A program made the translations under genes and the position numbers. From positions 43,108-98,381 of the forward strand of contig MELE01000041.1 of the NCBI GenBank assembly GCA_001768615.1: 55,274 bases of DNA, in the 5' to 3' direction. Shown here piece after piece: positions 25,378 to 33,907 of the stretch. The notes beneath the pieces were generated by a model. It did no database searches, had not been told where the DNA came from, and saw only the letters and a program-made list of their open reading frames with translations. Positions within the stretch are counted from its first letter, which is position 1. Each line of letters begins with the position of its first letter. Source of the stretch: Acidobacteria bacterium RIFCSPLOWO2_12_FULL_67_14b. Its GTDB lineage: Bacteria > Acidobacteriota > Vicinamibacteria > Vicinamibacterales > UBA2999.

Positions 25378-26408
25378 TGCTGCCCACCGCCCTCGACGTC
25401 TACGACGCGCGGCGACGGCTGGCGCCGCACCTGCGGCCCACGCCGATGCTGCCGTCCTCCTGGTTGTCGTCGATCGCCGATGGCAGCGTTTTCCTCAAGC
25501 TCGAGTCGCTCAACCTGACGCACTCGTTCAAGATCCGGGGGGCGCTCAACGCGGCGTTGAAGCTGGTCGAGAATCACGACGACAAACCTTCCGCCTTCGC
25601 GCCTAGCGCTTCGGCGGACAAGGCAGGTTTGTCGCCACAAGCCCAGGGGTCGCCACAAGCCCAGACGCTGGTAACCGCATCGGCCGGCAACCACGGGCGG
25701 GCGCTCGCACTGGCGGCCGAGAAGCTCGGGCTCGCGTGTGTGGTCTTCACGCCCGAGAAGGCGCCCGAAGCGAAGAAGAACGCGATCCGCCGGCACGGAG
25801 CCGTCCTGCATGAGTGCGACGACTACGACGCGGCGGAAAAGCAGGCGCGCGAGTTCGCAGCGGCGGAGGGCGCGGTCTACATTTCGCCCTACAACCACCC
25901 GGACGTGATCGCCGGCGCGGGCACGGTCGGCCTCGACATCCTCGAGGCGATGCCGTCCTTCGAGGTCGTGGTCATCCCGCTGGGCGGCGGCGGGCTGTCG
26001 AGCGGCATGGGGCTGGTGATCAAGGCCGCCGCGCCGCAGGCCACCATCGTCGGCGTCGAGGTCGAAGCGTCCTCGCCGTTTACGCTCAGCCTCGAGGCCG
26101 GACGCATCACCGGGATCACGCCGAGACCATCGCTCGCGGATGGCCTGGTCGGCAACCTGGAGCCCGGATCGATCACGTTCCCGCTGGTGAAGCAGGTGGT
26201 CGACTACGTCGTCACGGTGAGCGAGGACGACCTGACGCGGGCCATGCGCGGGCTGGCCGCCGAGGAACACCTGATCGTCGAGGGCGCCGGCGCGGCGGCC
26301 ACGGCGGCGATCATGTCCGGCAAGGCGTCGGCGCCCGGCCAGCGGGTGATCGCGCTCGTCACCGGCGGCAACGTCGACTTGCCGAAGTGGCTGTTTGCCG
26401 TCAGTTGA
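25377..26408 (+). CDS. Threonine dehydratase-like PLP enzyme
   Basis: This 343-residue fold-type II PLP enzyme has the Schiff-base Lys in S-F-K-I-R-G (about residue 51), A-S-A-G-N-H-G, the phosphate cup G-G-G-G-L-S-S-G, and T-G-G-N-V near the end. It lacks the C-terminal ACT domain of biosynthetic IlvA, so it is a catabolic threonine dehydratase or serine/threo-hydroxyaspartate racemase-type enzyme. The second ATG (25377) has AGGAGG 4 bases upstream; the first ATG (25374) is too close to it. Residues about 69-95 derive from a palindromic repeat inserted in frame just before the conserved A-S-A-G-N-H-G. Confidence 0.87.
   Translation: MLPTALDVYDARRRLAPHLRPTPMLPSSWLSSIADGSVFLKLESLNLTHSFKIRGALNAALKLVENHDDKPSAFAPSASADKAGLSPQAQGSPQAQTLVTASAGNHGRALALAAEKLGLACVVFTPEKAPEAKKNAIRRHGAVLHECDDYDAAEKQAREFAAAEGAVYISPYNHPDVIAGAGTVGLDILEAMPSFEVVVIPLGGGGLSSGMGLVIKAAAPQATIVGVEVEASSPFTLSLEAGRITGITPRPSLADGLVGNLEPGSITFPLVKQVVDYVVTVSEDDLTRAMRGLAAEEHLIVEGAGAAATAAIMSGKASAPGQRVIALVTGGNVDLPKWLFAVS
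25581..25633. repeat. Composite palindrome inside the threonine dehydratase gene
   Basis: Outer arms GACAAACCT and AGGTTTGTC belong to the GGACAAACCT family. They enclose an inner inverted repeat with arms TCCGCC and GGCGGA. It reads D-K-P ... A-G-L-S, the same frame as the simple copies. Confidence 0.8.
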
Positions 26409-26409
26409 C

Positions 26410-26469
26410 GAGGGTTCCTCACGGGGGTTCCTCACGAGGGTTCCTCACGAAGGTTCCACGGAGGTTCTA
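26410..26469. repeat. 13-bp tandem array, GGTTCCTCACG orientation
   Basis: About five units of GAGGGTTCCTCAC and variants with a 13-base period. The same unit, in reverse complement, forms the array at 26988-27075, so the two bracket the kinase-like gene as inverted repeats. The last units supply a GGAGG just before the GTG at 26470. Confidence 0.85.
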
Positions 26470-27015
26470 GTGATTGCGGGCCGGTTTCAACCGATCGAGG
26501 CATTCCGCGACGGGCTGCCGACAAAGGCGCGCGATCTGCAGACGGCGCAAACCGTGATGCTGCACCCGGTGGCTGAACTCGATCGCCGTTTGATCGGGAT
26601 TTTCCATCCGTCATTACTGACGGTATTCGACCTCGTCAATCACGAAGGCCAATGGCTTGCGGCCTGTGAGTTCGTTCCAGCACGGACGCTCGCGGCTGTG
26701 TTTGCGGGCGAGCCGTGCAACCCCAGGCGCGCCATTGAAATCGTCGCCGAGATCGCCGATGGCGTTGCCGAGTTGCATGCCCACGGCGTCAGCCACGGCG
26801 AGATCTCGAGCGCCAGCGTCCATCTCACGCTCAAAGGGAAAGCCAAGCTGTGCCTGACCACGGCACGAACCACCTCAGATCCGAGCCGCGACATTCAGGG
26901 CCTGCGACTTCTGCTCCACCAGATCGCGGGCCGGGCATTCCCAGAGCTGGTCGAAACGGAATCGGCACCGGTCCTAGCCGCACTGCTGAGGAACCTCCGT
27001 GAGGAACCTCCGTGA
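26470..27015 (+). CDS. Kinase-like protein lacking catalytic residues
   Basis: This 181-residue protein resembles the bacterial Ser/Thr kinase fold: a degenerate N-lobe, a helix I-E-I-V-A-E-I-A-D-G-V-A-E-L-H-A-H-G-V-S-H, then G-E-I-S-S-A-S-V where an active kinase would have H-R-D-L-K-P-x-N. The Lys of the N-lobe and the DFG motif are not recognisable, and the C-lobe ends early. It is therefore probably a pseudokinase or a kinase fragment. The last residues (L-R-N-L-R-E-E-P-P) and the stop codon are encoded by the 13-base repeat. Start GTG at 26470 has a good GGAGG. Confidence 0.65.
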   Translation: MIAGRFQPIEAFRDGLPTKARDLQTAQTVMLHPVAELDRRLIGIFHPSLLTVFDLVNHEGQWLAACEFVPARTLAAVFAGEPCNPRRAIEIVAEIADGVAELHAHGVSHGEISSASVHLTLKGKAKLCLTTARTTSDPSRDIQGLRLLLHQIAGRAFPELVETESAPVLAALLRNLREEPP

Positions 27016-27075
27016 GGAACCTCCGTGAGGAACCCCCGTGAGGAACCCTCGTGAGGAACCTACGTGGGGAACCTA
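26988..27075. repeat. 13-bp tandem array, CGTGAGGAACC orientation
   Basis: Seven units of GAGGAACCTCCGT and close variants. It holds the stop codons of both the kinase-like gene (27013-27015) and the convergent SDR gene (27073-27075), and is the inverted partner of 26410-26469. Confidence 0.88.
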
Positions 27076-27789
27076 CTTCCGGAGAGGTTGCGACGGGCGG
27101 ATCTCGATGCGGCTGGGCAGGCTTCGCGCCGGGTGGTTCATCACGTCGACGATGACCTGGGCCACGTCTTCGGGCAGCAGCTTCCAGTCGGCGCCGTCGC
27201 CGGCCTCGCGGCCCGAGAATTCGGTGGCCACCGACCCCGGCATCACGTACGTGACGCGGATGTTGTCGTAGCGCAGCTCCTGCATCAGCGCCTCGCTGAA
27301 CGCGTTGAGGCCGGCCTTCGACGCGCAGTACGCCGCGCCGCCCACGAACGGGTTCCGGCCGGCCAGGCTGCTGACGTTGACGATCCACCCGCCGCCCCGC
27401 GCCCGCAGGTGCGGAATCGCCGCCTTGCAGCAGTGGAACACGCCGGTGAGGTTGACGCCGATGATGCGGTGCCACTCGTCGTGGGGCATCTCGGCAATCG
27501 GCACGCCCACACCGACACCGGCGTTGTTGACGAGCGCATCGAGGCCGCCGAAGCGCTCGACGGCGGTGCGCATGGCCAGCTCCACCGACGCCGCGTCGCG
27601 CACGTCGCAGACGAGGCCGGCGATGCGGCCGGGATCGCCGCAGGCGGCGCCCAGCGCGTGCTCCGCCCGCATCACGCCGCCGGTGGTGGTCGCCGTAATC
27701 GCGACGTGGTCGCCCTGCCGCAACAGCGCGTCCGCCACCGCATACCCGATGCCCCTCGCACCACCCGTAATCAAAGTGACTCGCGCCAT
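27073..27789 (-). CDS. Short-chain dehydrogenase/reductase
   Basis: This 238-residue SDR has T-G-G-A-R-G-I-G (8-15) for NAD(P), N-N-A-G (about 87-90), and the catalytic set S-S...Y-C-A-S-K (Ser about 139, Tyr about 153, Lys 157). It looks like a FabG-type 3-oxoacyl reductase or a related alcohol dehydrogenase; substrate not determined. The ATG at 27789 follows a TATTCT box by 6 bases, so a leaderless mRNA is likely. Its stop lies at the edge of the 13-bp array. Confidence 0.88.
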   Translation of the reverse strand: MARVTLITGGARGIGYAVADALLRQGDHVAITATTTGGVMRAEHALGAACGDPGRIAGLVCDVRDAASVELAMRTAVERFGGLDALVNNAGVGVGVPIAEMPHDEWHRIIGVNLTGVFHCCKAAIPHLRARGGGWIVNVSSLAGRNPFVGGAAYCASKAGLNAFSEALMQELRYDNIRVTYVMPGSVATEFSGREAGDGADWKLLPEDVAQVIVDVMNHPARSLPSRIEIRPSQPLRK

Positions 27790-27794
27790 GCCTA

Positions 27795-27801
27795 TAGAAT
27801 A
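27795..27801. promoter_or_regulatory. Symmetric -10 box shared by SDR and MDH-like genes
   Basis: TAGAATA reads TAGAAT on the plus strand, 7 bases before the GTG at 27808, and TATTCT on the minus strand, 6 bases before the ATG at 27789. Confidence 0.6.
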
Positions 27802-27807
27802 GTCCCC

Positions 27808-28656
27808 GTGGCGACCATCGTCATTCTTGGTGCGGGAGACACGGGAGCGGCGCTGGCGCGGCAGCTGGCCGCCACCGACATCGTCTCGCGCATCGTGCTG
27901 GTGGACGACATGGCGGCGGTGGCGGCGGGCAAGGCCCTCGACGTCGCGCAGTCGGGGCCCGTCGACGGCTACACGACGGCGTTATCGGGCACGAGCGACG
28001 TCGCGGCGGTCGTGGGCGCGGCGGTGGTCGTGTTTGCGGATCGCGTGGGCCCCCCGCCGGCCGATTGGCAGGACGAGGCCGGGCTCGCGCTCGTGAAGCG
28101 CGTGGCGGGGTTGAATCAGGTCGCGCCGCTCGTGTGCGCCGGCGCGTCGCAGTCGTCGCTGGTGGAGCGCGGCGTCAACGAATTGGGGATCTCCCGGACG
28201 CGCCTGTTCGGGTCCGCGCCGGAAGCGCTGCGGTCCGCGGTGGTCACGATCTGCGCGCTCGAGGCGGGCGCCGCGGCGGCGGATGTCTCGCTGTCGGTGC
28301 TGGGCCGGCCGCCGCAACATGTGATCGTTCCCTGGGACGAGGCGGCCATTGCCGGCCGCTCGGCGACGGCGGTGCTGTCGGCCGCGCAACTGGCGCGCCT
28401 CGACGCGCGCGTGGCCCGGTTGTGGCCGCCCGGGCCGTACACGCTGGCGGCCGCCGCCGCGCGGGTGATCCGGACCGCCATCACGCGCAGTCCGCGCGTG
28501 CACACCGTGCAGGTGGCGGTCACCCGCGACGAAGGCACGCCCGGGCGTTCGGCGATGATGCCCGTGACGCTGCTGCCGTCGGGCATCGAGCGGCTCGTCG
28601 AGCCCGTGCTGTCGGCCCGCGATCGCGTGCGCTACGAAACCACCCTTCGTCAGTAG
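27808..28656 (+). CDS. Malate/lactate dehydrogenase-like protein lacking catalytic residues
   Basis: This 282-residue protein has the NAD-binding start I-V-I-L-G-A-G-D-T-G (4-13) and acidic D-D at the end of strand 2, as in malate dehydrogenases. The loop that normally carries the substrate Arg (P-R-K-P-G-M-x-R) reads A-D-R-V-G-P-P-P-A-D-W, and the G-x-H-G-D catalytic segment reads G-R-P-P-Q-H-V-I-V-P. A true malate dehydrogenase needs both, so this is a diverged or non-catalytic relative. It overlaps lipB by 7 bases tail to tail. Confidence 0.72.
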   Translation: MATIVILGAGDTGAALARQLAATDIVSRIVLVDDMAAVAAGKALDVAQSGPVDGYTTALSGTSDVAAVVGAAVVVFADRVGPPPADWQDEAGLALVKRVAGLNQVAPLVCAGASQSSLVERGVNELGISRTRLFGSAPEALRSAVVTICALEAGAAAADVSLSVLGRPPQHVIVPWDEAAIAGRSATAVLSAAQLARLDARVARLWPPGPYTLAAAAARVIRTAITRSPRVHTVQVAVTRDEGTPGRSAMMPVTLLPSGIERLVEPVLSARDRVRYETTLRQ

Positions 28657-29309
28657 GCTTCTGCAGACAGGTCCCGCTCGAAAATCTCGCAAAAGCGCGA
28701 AATCAGGCGGTCTTCGACGTCGGCCATGGCCGGGGTGCGGCCGAGCTGGGCGGCGAGCGAGGTCACGCCGCGGTCGGCGATCCCGCACGGGACAATCAGC
28801 TTGAAGTAATCCACGTCCGTCGTCACGTTGAAGGCAAAACCGTGGCTCGTGATCCAGCGCGAAATGCGGACGCCGATTGCCCCGATCTTCCCGGCCCCGA
28901 TCCACGTGCCGCTCAGGCCCGTAATCCGCCCGGCCTCGATCCCGTAATCCGCGCACACGCGGATCATTACCTCTTCGAGATCGCGCACGTAGCGATGCAC
29001 GTCCCTGCGGTCCGGAGTGAGATCGACGATGGGATACCCGACCAGTTGCCCGGGCCCGTGATAGGTCACGTCGCCGCCACGCCCGGTCTCGAACACCTCG
29101 ACGCCAAGCGACGAGAGCCGATCCGGCGTGGCAAGAATGTGCGACCGGCCGTCTTTCTTGACGCCGATCGTCAGGACGTGGGGATGCTGAAGCAGGAGCA
29201 ACGTGTCGGGAATGCGGCCGGCCTTGCGATCGTCGACCAGCGCGCGCTGCACCTCGAGCGCCTCCGCATACGGAACCAGGCCGAGCCGGCGAACTTGTAA
29301 AGACGTCAC
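28650..29309 (-). CDS. lipB: Octanoyl-ACP:protein octanoyltransferase LipB
   Basis: This 219-residue enzyme moves octanoate from ACP to lipoyl domains, the first step of lipoate synthesis. Motifs seen: R-G-G-D-V-T-Y-H-G-P-G-Q (about 79-90), the Lys-containing G-K-I-G-A-I-G-V-R (about 139-147), H-G-F-A-F-N, and the acyl-thioester Cys in I-V-P-C-G-I (about 176). The ATG overlaps the sucB stop by 4 bases, so acyltransferase and its E2 target are made together. LipA is not in the window. Confidence 0.93.
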   Translation of the reverse strand: MTSLQVRRLGLVPYAEALEVQRALVDDRKAGRIPDTLLLLQHPHVLTIGVKKDGRSHILATPDRLSSLGVEVFETGRGGDVTYHGPGQLVGYPIVDLTPDRRDVHRYVRDLEEVMIRVCADYGIEAGRITGLSGTWIGAGKIGAIGVRISRWITSHGFAFNVTTDVDYFKLIVPCGIADRGVTSLAAQLGRTPAMADVEDRLISRFCEIFERDLSAEAY

Positions 29310-30541
29310 ACGCTGGCGGGGTCGAAGTTCTCGAGGCCTTTCTTCACGTCCGCCATGAACTGATCCGCCACCGCGCCATCGATCAGGCGATGGTCGTAGC
29401 CGAGCGTCAGGAACCCCATCAGGCGGATCCCGATCGCATCGTCGATGACGACGGGGCGCTTCTCGATGGTCCCGACACCGAGAATCGCGACCTGGGGCTG
29501 GTTGATGATCGGCAGCCCGAACTGCGCGCCGAAGTTGCCGGGGTTGGTGATGGTGAACGTGCCGCCATGCACCTCCTCGGGATTGAGCTTCTTCGCGCGC
29601 GCGCGGTCGGCCACGTCCTGGATCGCCTTCGACAGGCCGAGCAGGTTCTTCTCGCCCGCGCCCTTCACCACCGGCACGATCAGGCCGTGCTCGAGCGCCA
29701 CCGCGATGCCGAGGTTGATGTCCTTCTTGTAGACGATGGTGTCGCCGTCAATCGAGGCGTTGACGATGCGGTGCGCACGCAGCGCGTCGACCACGACCTT
29801 GGCGATGAACGAGGTGTAGGTCAGCTTCGCGCCGTTACGTTCGTAGTCGTCTTTCTTGGCCTGGCGGATCTGATCGACCTGCGAGTAGTTGACCTCGAAC
29901 ACCGAGTAGACGTGCGCCGACGTGCGGCGGCTGAGCACCATGTGCTCGGCGATCTTCTTGCGGATCACCGGCATCGGCACGACGTCGTCGCCGGCCATCC
30001 GCGCCACCACCGGCGCCGGGGCGGCGGCGCCGTCGATATAGCCGAGGATGTCCTGCTTGGTCACGCGCCCGCCGATGCCCGAGCCGGCGATGCGGCCGAT
30101 GTCGACGTTGTGTTCCTTGGCGATGCGGCGCACGAGCGGCGACGATTTCTGCTTGTCGGAAGGTGCGTCAGGTGCAGCGGGTGCAGCGGGTGCGTCAGGG
30201 GCAGCCGGTGCGTCAGGTGCAGCGGCCGCGGGCGGCTTGGCCGGACCCCCATTGGCACTTGATGCACGTGTTGCACCCGATGCACCTGCGGCGGGCGCTT
30301 CGCCCGCCGTGCCGATCGTCGCGACGACGCTGTTGACCGGCACCGTCTCGCCTTCCTTGACGGCAATCTCGGTCAGCACCCCCGCGGCGGGCGACGGGAT
30401 CTCGGCATCGACCTTGTCGGTCGAGATCTCGAACAGCGGCTCGTCGCGATCGACCGCATCGCCCACCTTCTTGATCCAGCGGACGATGGTGCCTTCCGCG
30501 ATCGACTCGCCCATCTGGGGCATGACTACGGGTGTGGACAT
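29306..30541 (-). CDS. sucB: 2-oxoacid dehydrogenase E2 (dihydrolipoyl succinyltransferase-like)
   Basis: This 411-residue E2 has one lipoyl domain with the lipoylated Lys in I-S-T-D-K-V-D-A-E-I (about 43), an Ala/Pro-rich linker (about 85-127) made by repeated GGTGCG/CAGCGG words, a peripheral subunit-binding domain (S-P-L-V-R-R-I-A, about 133-170) and the catalytic domain ending in Y-D-H-R-L-I-D-G (His about 384). It is probably the 2-oxoglutarate dehydrogenase E2; a branched-chain or acetoin complex cannot be excluded. It lies between lpdA and lipB. No E1 gene is adjacent; a probable E1 starts at 55191. Confidence 0.88.
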   Translation of the reverse strand: MSTPVVMPQMGESIAEGTIVRWIKKVGDAVDRDEPLFEISTDKVDAEIPSPAAGVLTEIAVKEGETVPVNSVVATIGTAGEAPAAGASGATRASSANGGPAKPPAAAAPDAPAAPDAPAAPAAPDAPSDKQKSSPLVRRIAKEHNVDIGRIAGSGIGGRVTKQDILGYIDGAAAPAPVVARMAGDDVVPMPVIRKKIAEHMVLSRRTSAHVYSVFEVNYSQVDQIRQAKKDDYERNGAKLTYTSFIAKVVVDALRAHRIVNASIDGDTIVYKKDINLGIAVALEHGLIVPVVKGAGEKNLLGLSKAIQDVADRARAKKLNPEEVHGGTFTITNPGNFGAQFGLPIINQPQVAILGVGTIEKRPVVIDDAIGIRLMGFLTLGYDHRLIDGAVADQFMADVKKGLENFDPASV

Positions 30542-30586
30542 AAATCAGCCTTCGGCCTTCGGCCTTCTGCCTTCTGCCTTCTGCCT
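30542..30586. repeat. GGCCTTCTGCC word repeat
   Basis: Spacer between lpdA and sucB composed of repeated CCTTCGG and CCTTCTG words. A complementary-sense version (GGCAGAAGGCAAAAGG) occurs at 34301-34330. Confidence 0.7.
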
Positions 30587-32035
30587 TCAAATGTGGATCG
30601 CGGCGCCATGCGCCGCATGCGCCGCTTCACCCACCGCCTCCGACATGGTCGGGTGCGCGTGGATGGTCCGGATCAATTCCTCGACGGTCACTTCCATCCT
30701 GAGCGCCATCACCGCCTCGGCCACCAGCTCGGTGGCGCGGGGACCGATGATGTGCACGCCCAGCACCTCGTCGTACTTCTTCTCGGCGACGATCTTGACG
30801 AAGCCGTCGGTTTCGCCGGCCATGCGCGCCCGCGCCAGGGCGCGGAACGGGAAGGTGCCGATGCGGACGTCGTGCCCCTGCTCGCGCGCCTGCGCCTCGG
30901 TGAGGCCGACGCTGCCGATCTCGGGGTCGCTGTAGGTGCAGCGCGGCACGTGATCGTAGTTGATGGGCTGCACGGCCTGGCCGGCGATGCGCTCGGCCAG
31001 GACGATGCCCTCCATCGACGACACGTGCGCGAGCTGGTAGTGAGGCCCGCCCATCGTGATCACGTCGCCGATCGCCGAGATGCCCGGCACGTTGGTGCGG
31101 AACATCGAGTCGACGACGACGTAGCCGCGATCCATCTTGAGGCCGAGCGCCTCGGCGCCCAGGCCCTCGGTGACCGGCCCGCGTCCGGTCGCGACGAGCA
31201 GGAGGTCGAAGGCGAGTGTCTGCGACTTGCCCTGCCCTGAGCCTGTCGAAGGGCCCGCGGTGTCGACCTCGATGTCGACGCCCTTCGCGCCGGTCGTGGC
31301 GGAGGTGACCGTCGATCCGGTGAGCACCTTGATGCCGCGCTTCTTGAACGTCCGCTCGAGCTCGGCCGAGACGGCCTCGTCTTCGCCGGGCACCAGCCGC
31401 GGCAGCAGCTCGATCACCGTCACCTCGCTGCCGTAGCTCTTGAAGATCGACGCGAACTCGACGCCGACGGCGCCGCTGCCCATGATCCCGATCGACTTCG
31501 GCACGTACGGCAGGTGGATCGCCTCGTCGCTGAAGATGATCCGCTTGCGGTCGGCCTCGATGCCGGGCACGCTGCGCGGCGCCGAGCCGGTCGCCACGAC
31601 GAGGTCCTTCTTCGCCGTCAGCGCCTGCTTGCCGCCGTCGTGCAGCGTGACCTCGACGCCGTGCGGGCCGATCAGGCGCGCGCTGCCCTTGATCCAGTCG
31701 ATCTTGTTCTTCTTGAAGAGCATTTCGATGCCGCCGGTGAGGCCCGACACCATCTTGTCCTTGCGCGCGTGCACGGCGGGCATGTCGATCGACACGGCGG
31801 CGCCGTCGATGCCGGTGAGGCCCCACTCTTTCGCGCCCTGCGCCACCTTGAGCGCGTGGGCGTGCTCGAGCAGCGCCTTGGTCGGGATGCATCCCCAGAT
31901 GAGGCAGGTGCCGCCCAGCGCCCTCTGGCGCTCGACCACGGCCACGGTCAGGCCCAGCTGCGCCGCGCGAATGGCGGCCACGTAGCCGCCCGTGCCGGCG
32001 CCAATCACTACCACGTCGTACTCGTTCGCCAACAC
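30587..32035 (-). CDS. lpdA: Dihydrolipoyl dehydrogenase (E3)
   Basis: This 482-residue flavoprotein reoxidises the E2 lipoyl group with NAD. It has the FAD motif G-A-G-T-G-G-Y near 12-18, the redox disulfide in G-G-T-C-L-I-W-G-C-I-P-T-K (about 41-53), the NAD motif G-S-G-A-V-G (about 186-191) and the C-terminal catalytic H-A-H-P-T-x-S-E. Residues about 261-269 (G-P-S-T-G-S-G-Q-G) come from an in-frame CCCTGAGC...TCGAAGGG element. GTG at 32035 is the start used. It heads the lpdA-sucB-lipB operon. Confidence 0.93.
   Translation of the reverse strand: MLANEYDVVVIGAGTGGYVAAIRAAQLGLTVAVVERQRALGGTCLIWGCIPTKALLEHAHALKVAQGAKEWGLTGIDGAAVSIDMPAVHARKDKMVSGLTGGIEMLFKKNKIDWIKGSARLIGPHGVEVTLHDGGKQALTAKKDLVVATGSAPRSVPGIEADRKRIIFSDEAIHLPYVPKSIGIMGSGAVGVEFASIFKSYGSEVTVIELLPRLVPGEDEAVSAELERTFKKRGIKVLTGSTVTSATTGAKGVDIEVDTAGPSTGSGQGKSQTLAFDLLLVATGRGPVTEGLGAEALGLKMDRGYVVVDSMFRTNVPGISAIGDVITMGGPHYQLAHVSSMEGIVLAERIAGQAVQPINYDHVPRCTYSDPEIGSVGLTEAQAREQGHDVRIGTFPFRALARARMAGETDGFVKIVAEKKYDEVLGVHIIGPRATELVAEAVMALRMEVTVEELIRTIHAHPTMSEAVGEAAHAAHGAAIHI
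31236..31254. repeat. CCCTGAGCCTGTCGAAGGG element inside lpdA
   Basis: This 19-base word (reverse complement begins CCCTTCGACAGG) is widely dispersed in some high-GC genomes. Here it encodes P-S-T-G-S-G in frame within lpdA. Confidence 0.85.
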
Positions 32036-32049
32036 CCGCTCCTTGACCA

Positions 32050-32123
32050 GGCGGGTCTACCGCCTCCGCCTAGCTACGGCGAGTCTCGCCGAAGCGCTTC
32101 GCGCGAAGGCGGAAAGACCCGCC
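32050..32123. repeat. Composite palindrome upstream of lpdA
   Basis: Outer arms GGCGGGTCT and AGACCCGCC enclose inner sequences with CCGCCTCCGCC / GAAGGCGG arms and a central TACGGCGAG / CTCGCCGAA pairing. Its plan matches the composite at 25581, but with the other family's outer arms. Confidence 0.75.
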
Positions 32124-32172
32124 TCTACCCGTGAATGCAACCCCTCAATGTCGCTCGGAACAGAACGGAACG

Positions 32173-32421
32173 TCAAGTCGCGGTTGGGCCTTTCTTGATC
32201 GACGACAGCGGGACGAACGTCTGCTGGGGATCGGGACGGGCGGGCGCCTGCGGATCCACCTTGCCCTTGAGCTCGCCGTGGTCGTACTTGAGCTGCCAGT
32301 ACATCTCGGTGATCTGCGCCAGCTGCCGGGCGGTCCGCCGCGCCTGCGCGAACGCCACCACGGCGACCAGCAGGGCCGAAACCGCGACGATCCAGAGTCC
32401 CGTTATATCCACGTGCGCCAC
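32173..32421 (-). CDS. Small single-pass membrane protein
   Basis: This 82-residue protein has one membrane segment (about 8-26, L-W-I-V-A-V-S-A-L-L-V-A-V-V-A-F) followed by a basic helix and a Pro-rich tail. I recognise no family. Start is GTG at 32421, with TACAGT 5 bases upstream, so a leaderless mRNA is possible. It stands alone between lpdA and a divergent regulator gene. Confidence 0.65.
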   Translation of the reverse strand: MAHVDITGLWIVAVSALLVAVVAFAQARRTARQLAQITEMYWQLKYDHGELKGKVDPQAPARPDPQQTFVPLSSIKKGPTAT

Positions 32422-32429
32422 ATTGAACT

Positions 32430-32485
32430 GTAACTGAAAACTCCAAACTGAACTCTGAACTCTGAACTCTGAACTTTGAACTCTC
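32430..32485. repeat. Tandem AACTCTG words
   Basis: About six imperfect 7-base units (GAACTCT and variants) in the spacer before the sigma-54 activator gene. Confidence 0.7.
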
Positions 32486-32491
32486 CGCCGT

Positions 32492-32497
32492 TATACT
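32492..32497 (+). promoter_or_regulatory. -10 box of the sigma-54 activator gene
   Basis: TATACT lies 8 bases before the ATG at 32506; the transcription start would fall at or near the start codon. Confidence 0.5.
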
Positions 32498-32505
32498 CCA
32501 TTCGA

Positions 32506-33657
<1,152 letters not shown>

Positions 33658-33888
33658 GACCTGCCGTTCGAGTTCCACGTGGTCGAGCTCGATCGGACCA
33701 AGTCCGACACCAGCCTGCTCGACCGCGCCCTCGGCACCTTCGAACGCAACTTCCTGGTGCGCGCGCTCGAGCGCAACGCCTGGAACGTGACGCAGACCGC
33801 GCGGTATCTGGGCGTGCCGCTGAGCACGCTCAAGTTCAAGATGGAGCGTCTGGACATTCGCGAGCTGGCGAGGAAGATCCGGAAATAG
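33658..33888 (+). pseudogene. DNA-binding HTH tail of the sigma-54 activator
   Basis: In frame with 32506-33657 and beyond its TAG, this stretch reads D-L-P-F-E-F-H-V and ends in a Fis-like HTH (L-E-R-N-A-W-N-V-T-Q-T-A-R-Y-L-G). A GTG at 33679 could start a 69-residue HTH protein on its own. Without readthrough or re-initiation the AAA+ protein would lack DNA binding. Confidence 0.75.
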
Positions 33889-33907
33889 ATCCCCGCCGCC
33901 AGCCGCG

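Noticed and set aside
26410..27075. CRISPR array
   Set aside because: The 13-base units are contiguous, without spacers, and no cas gene is present.
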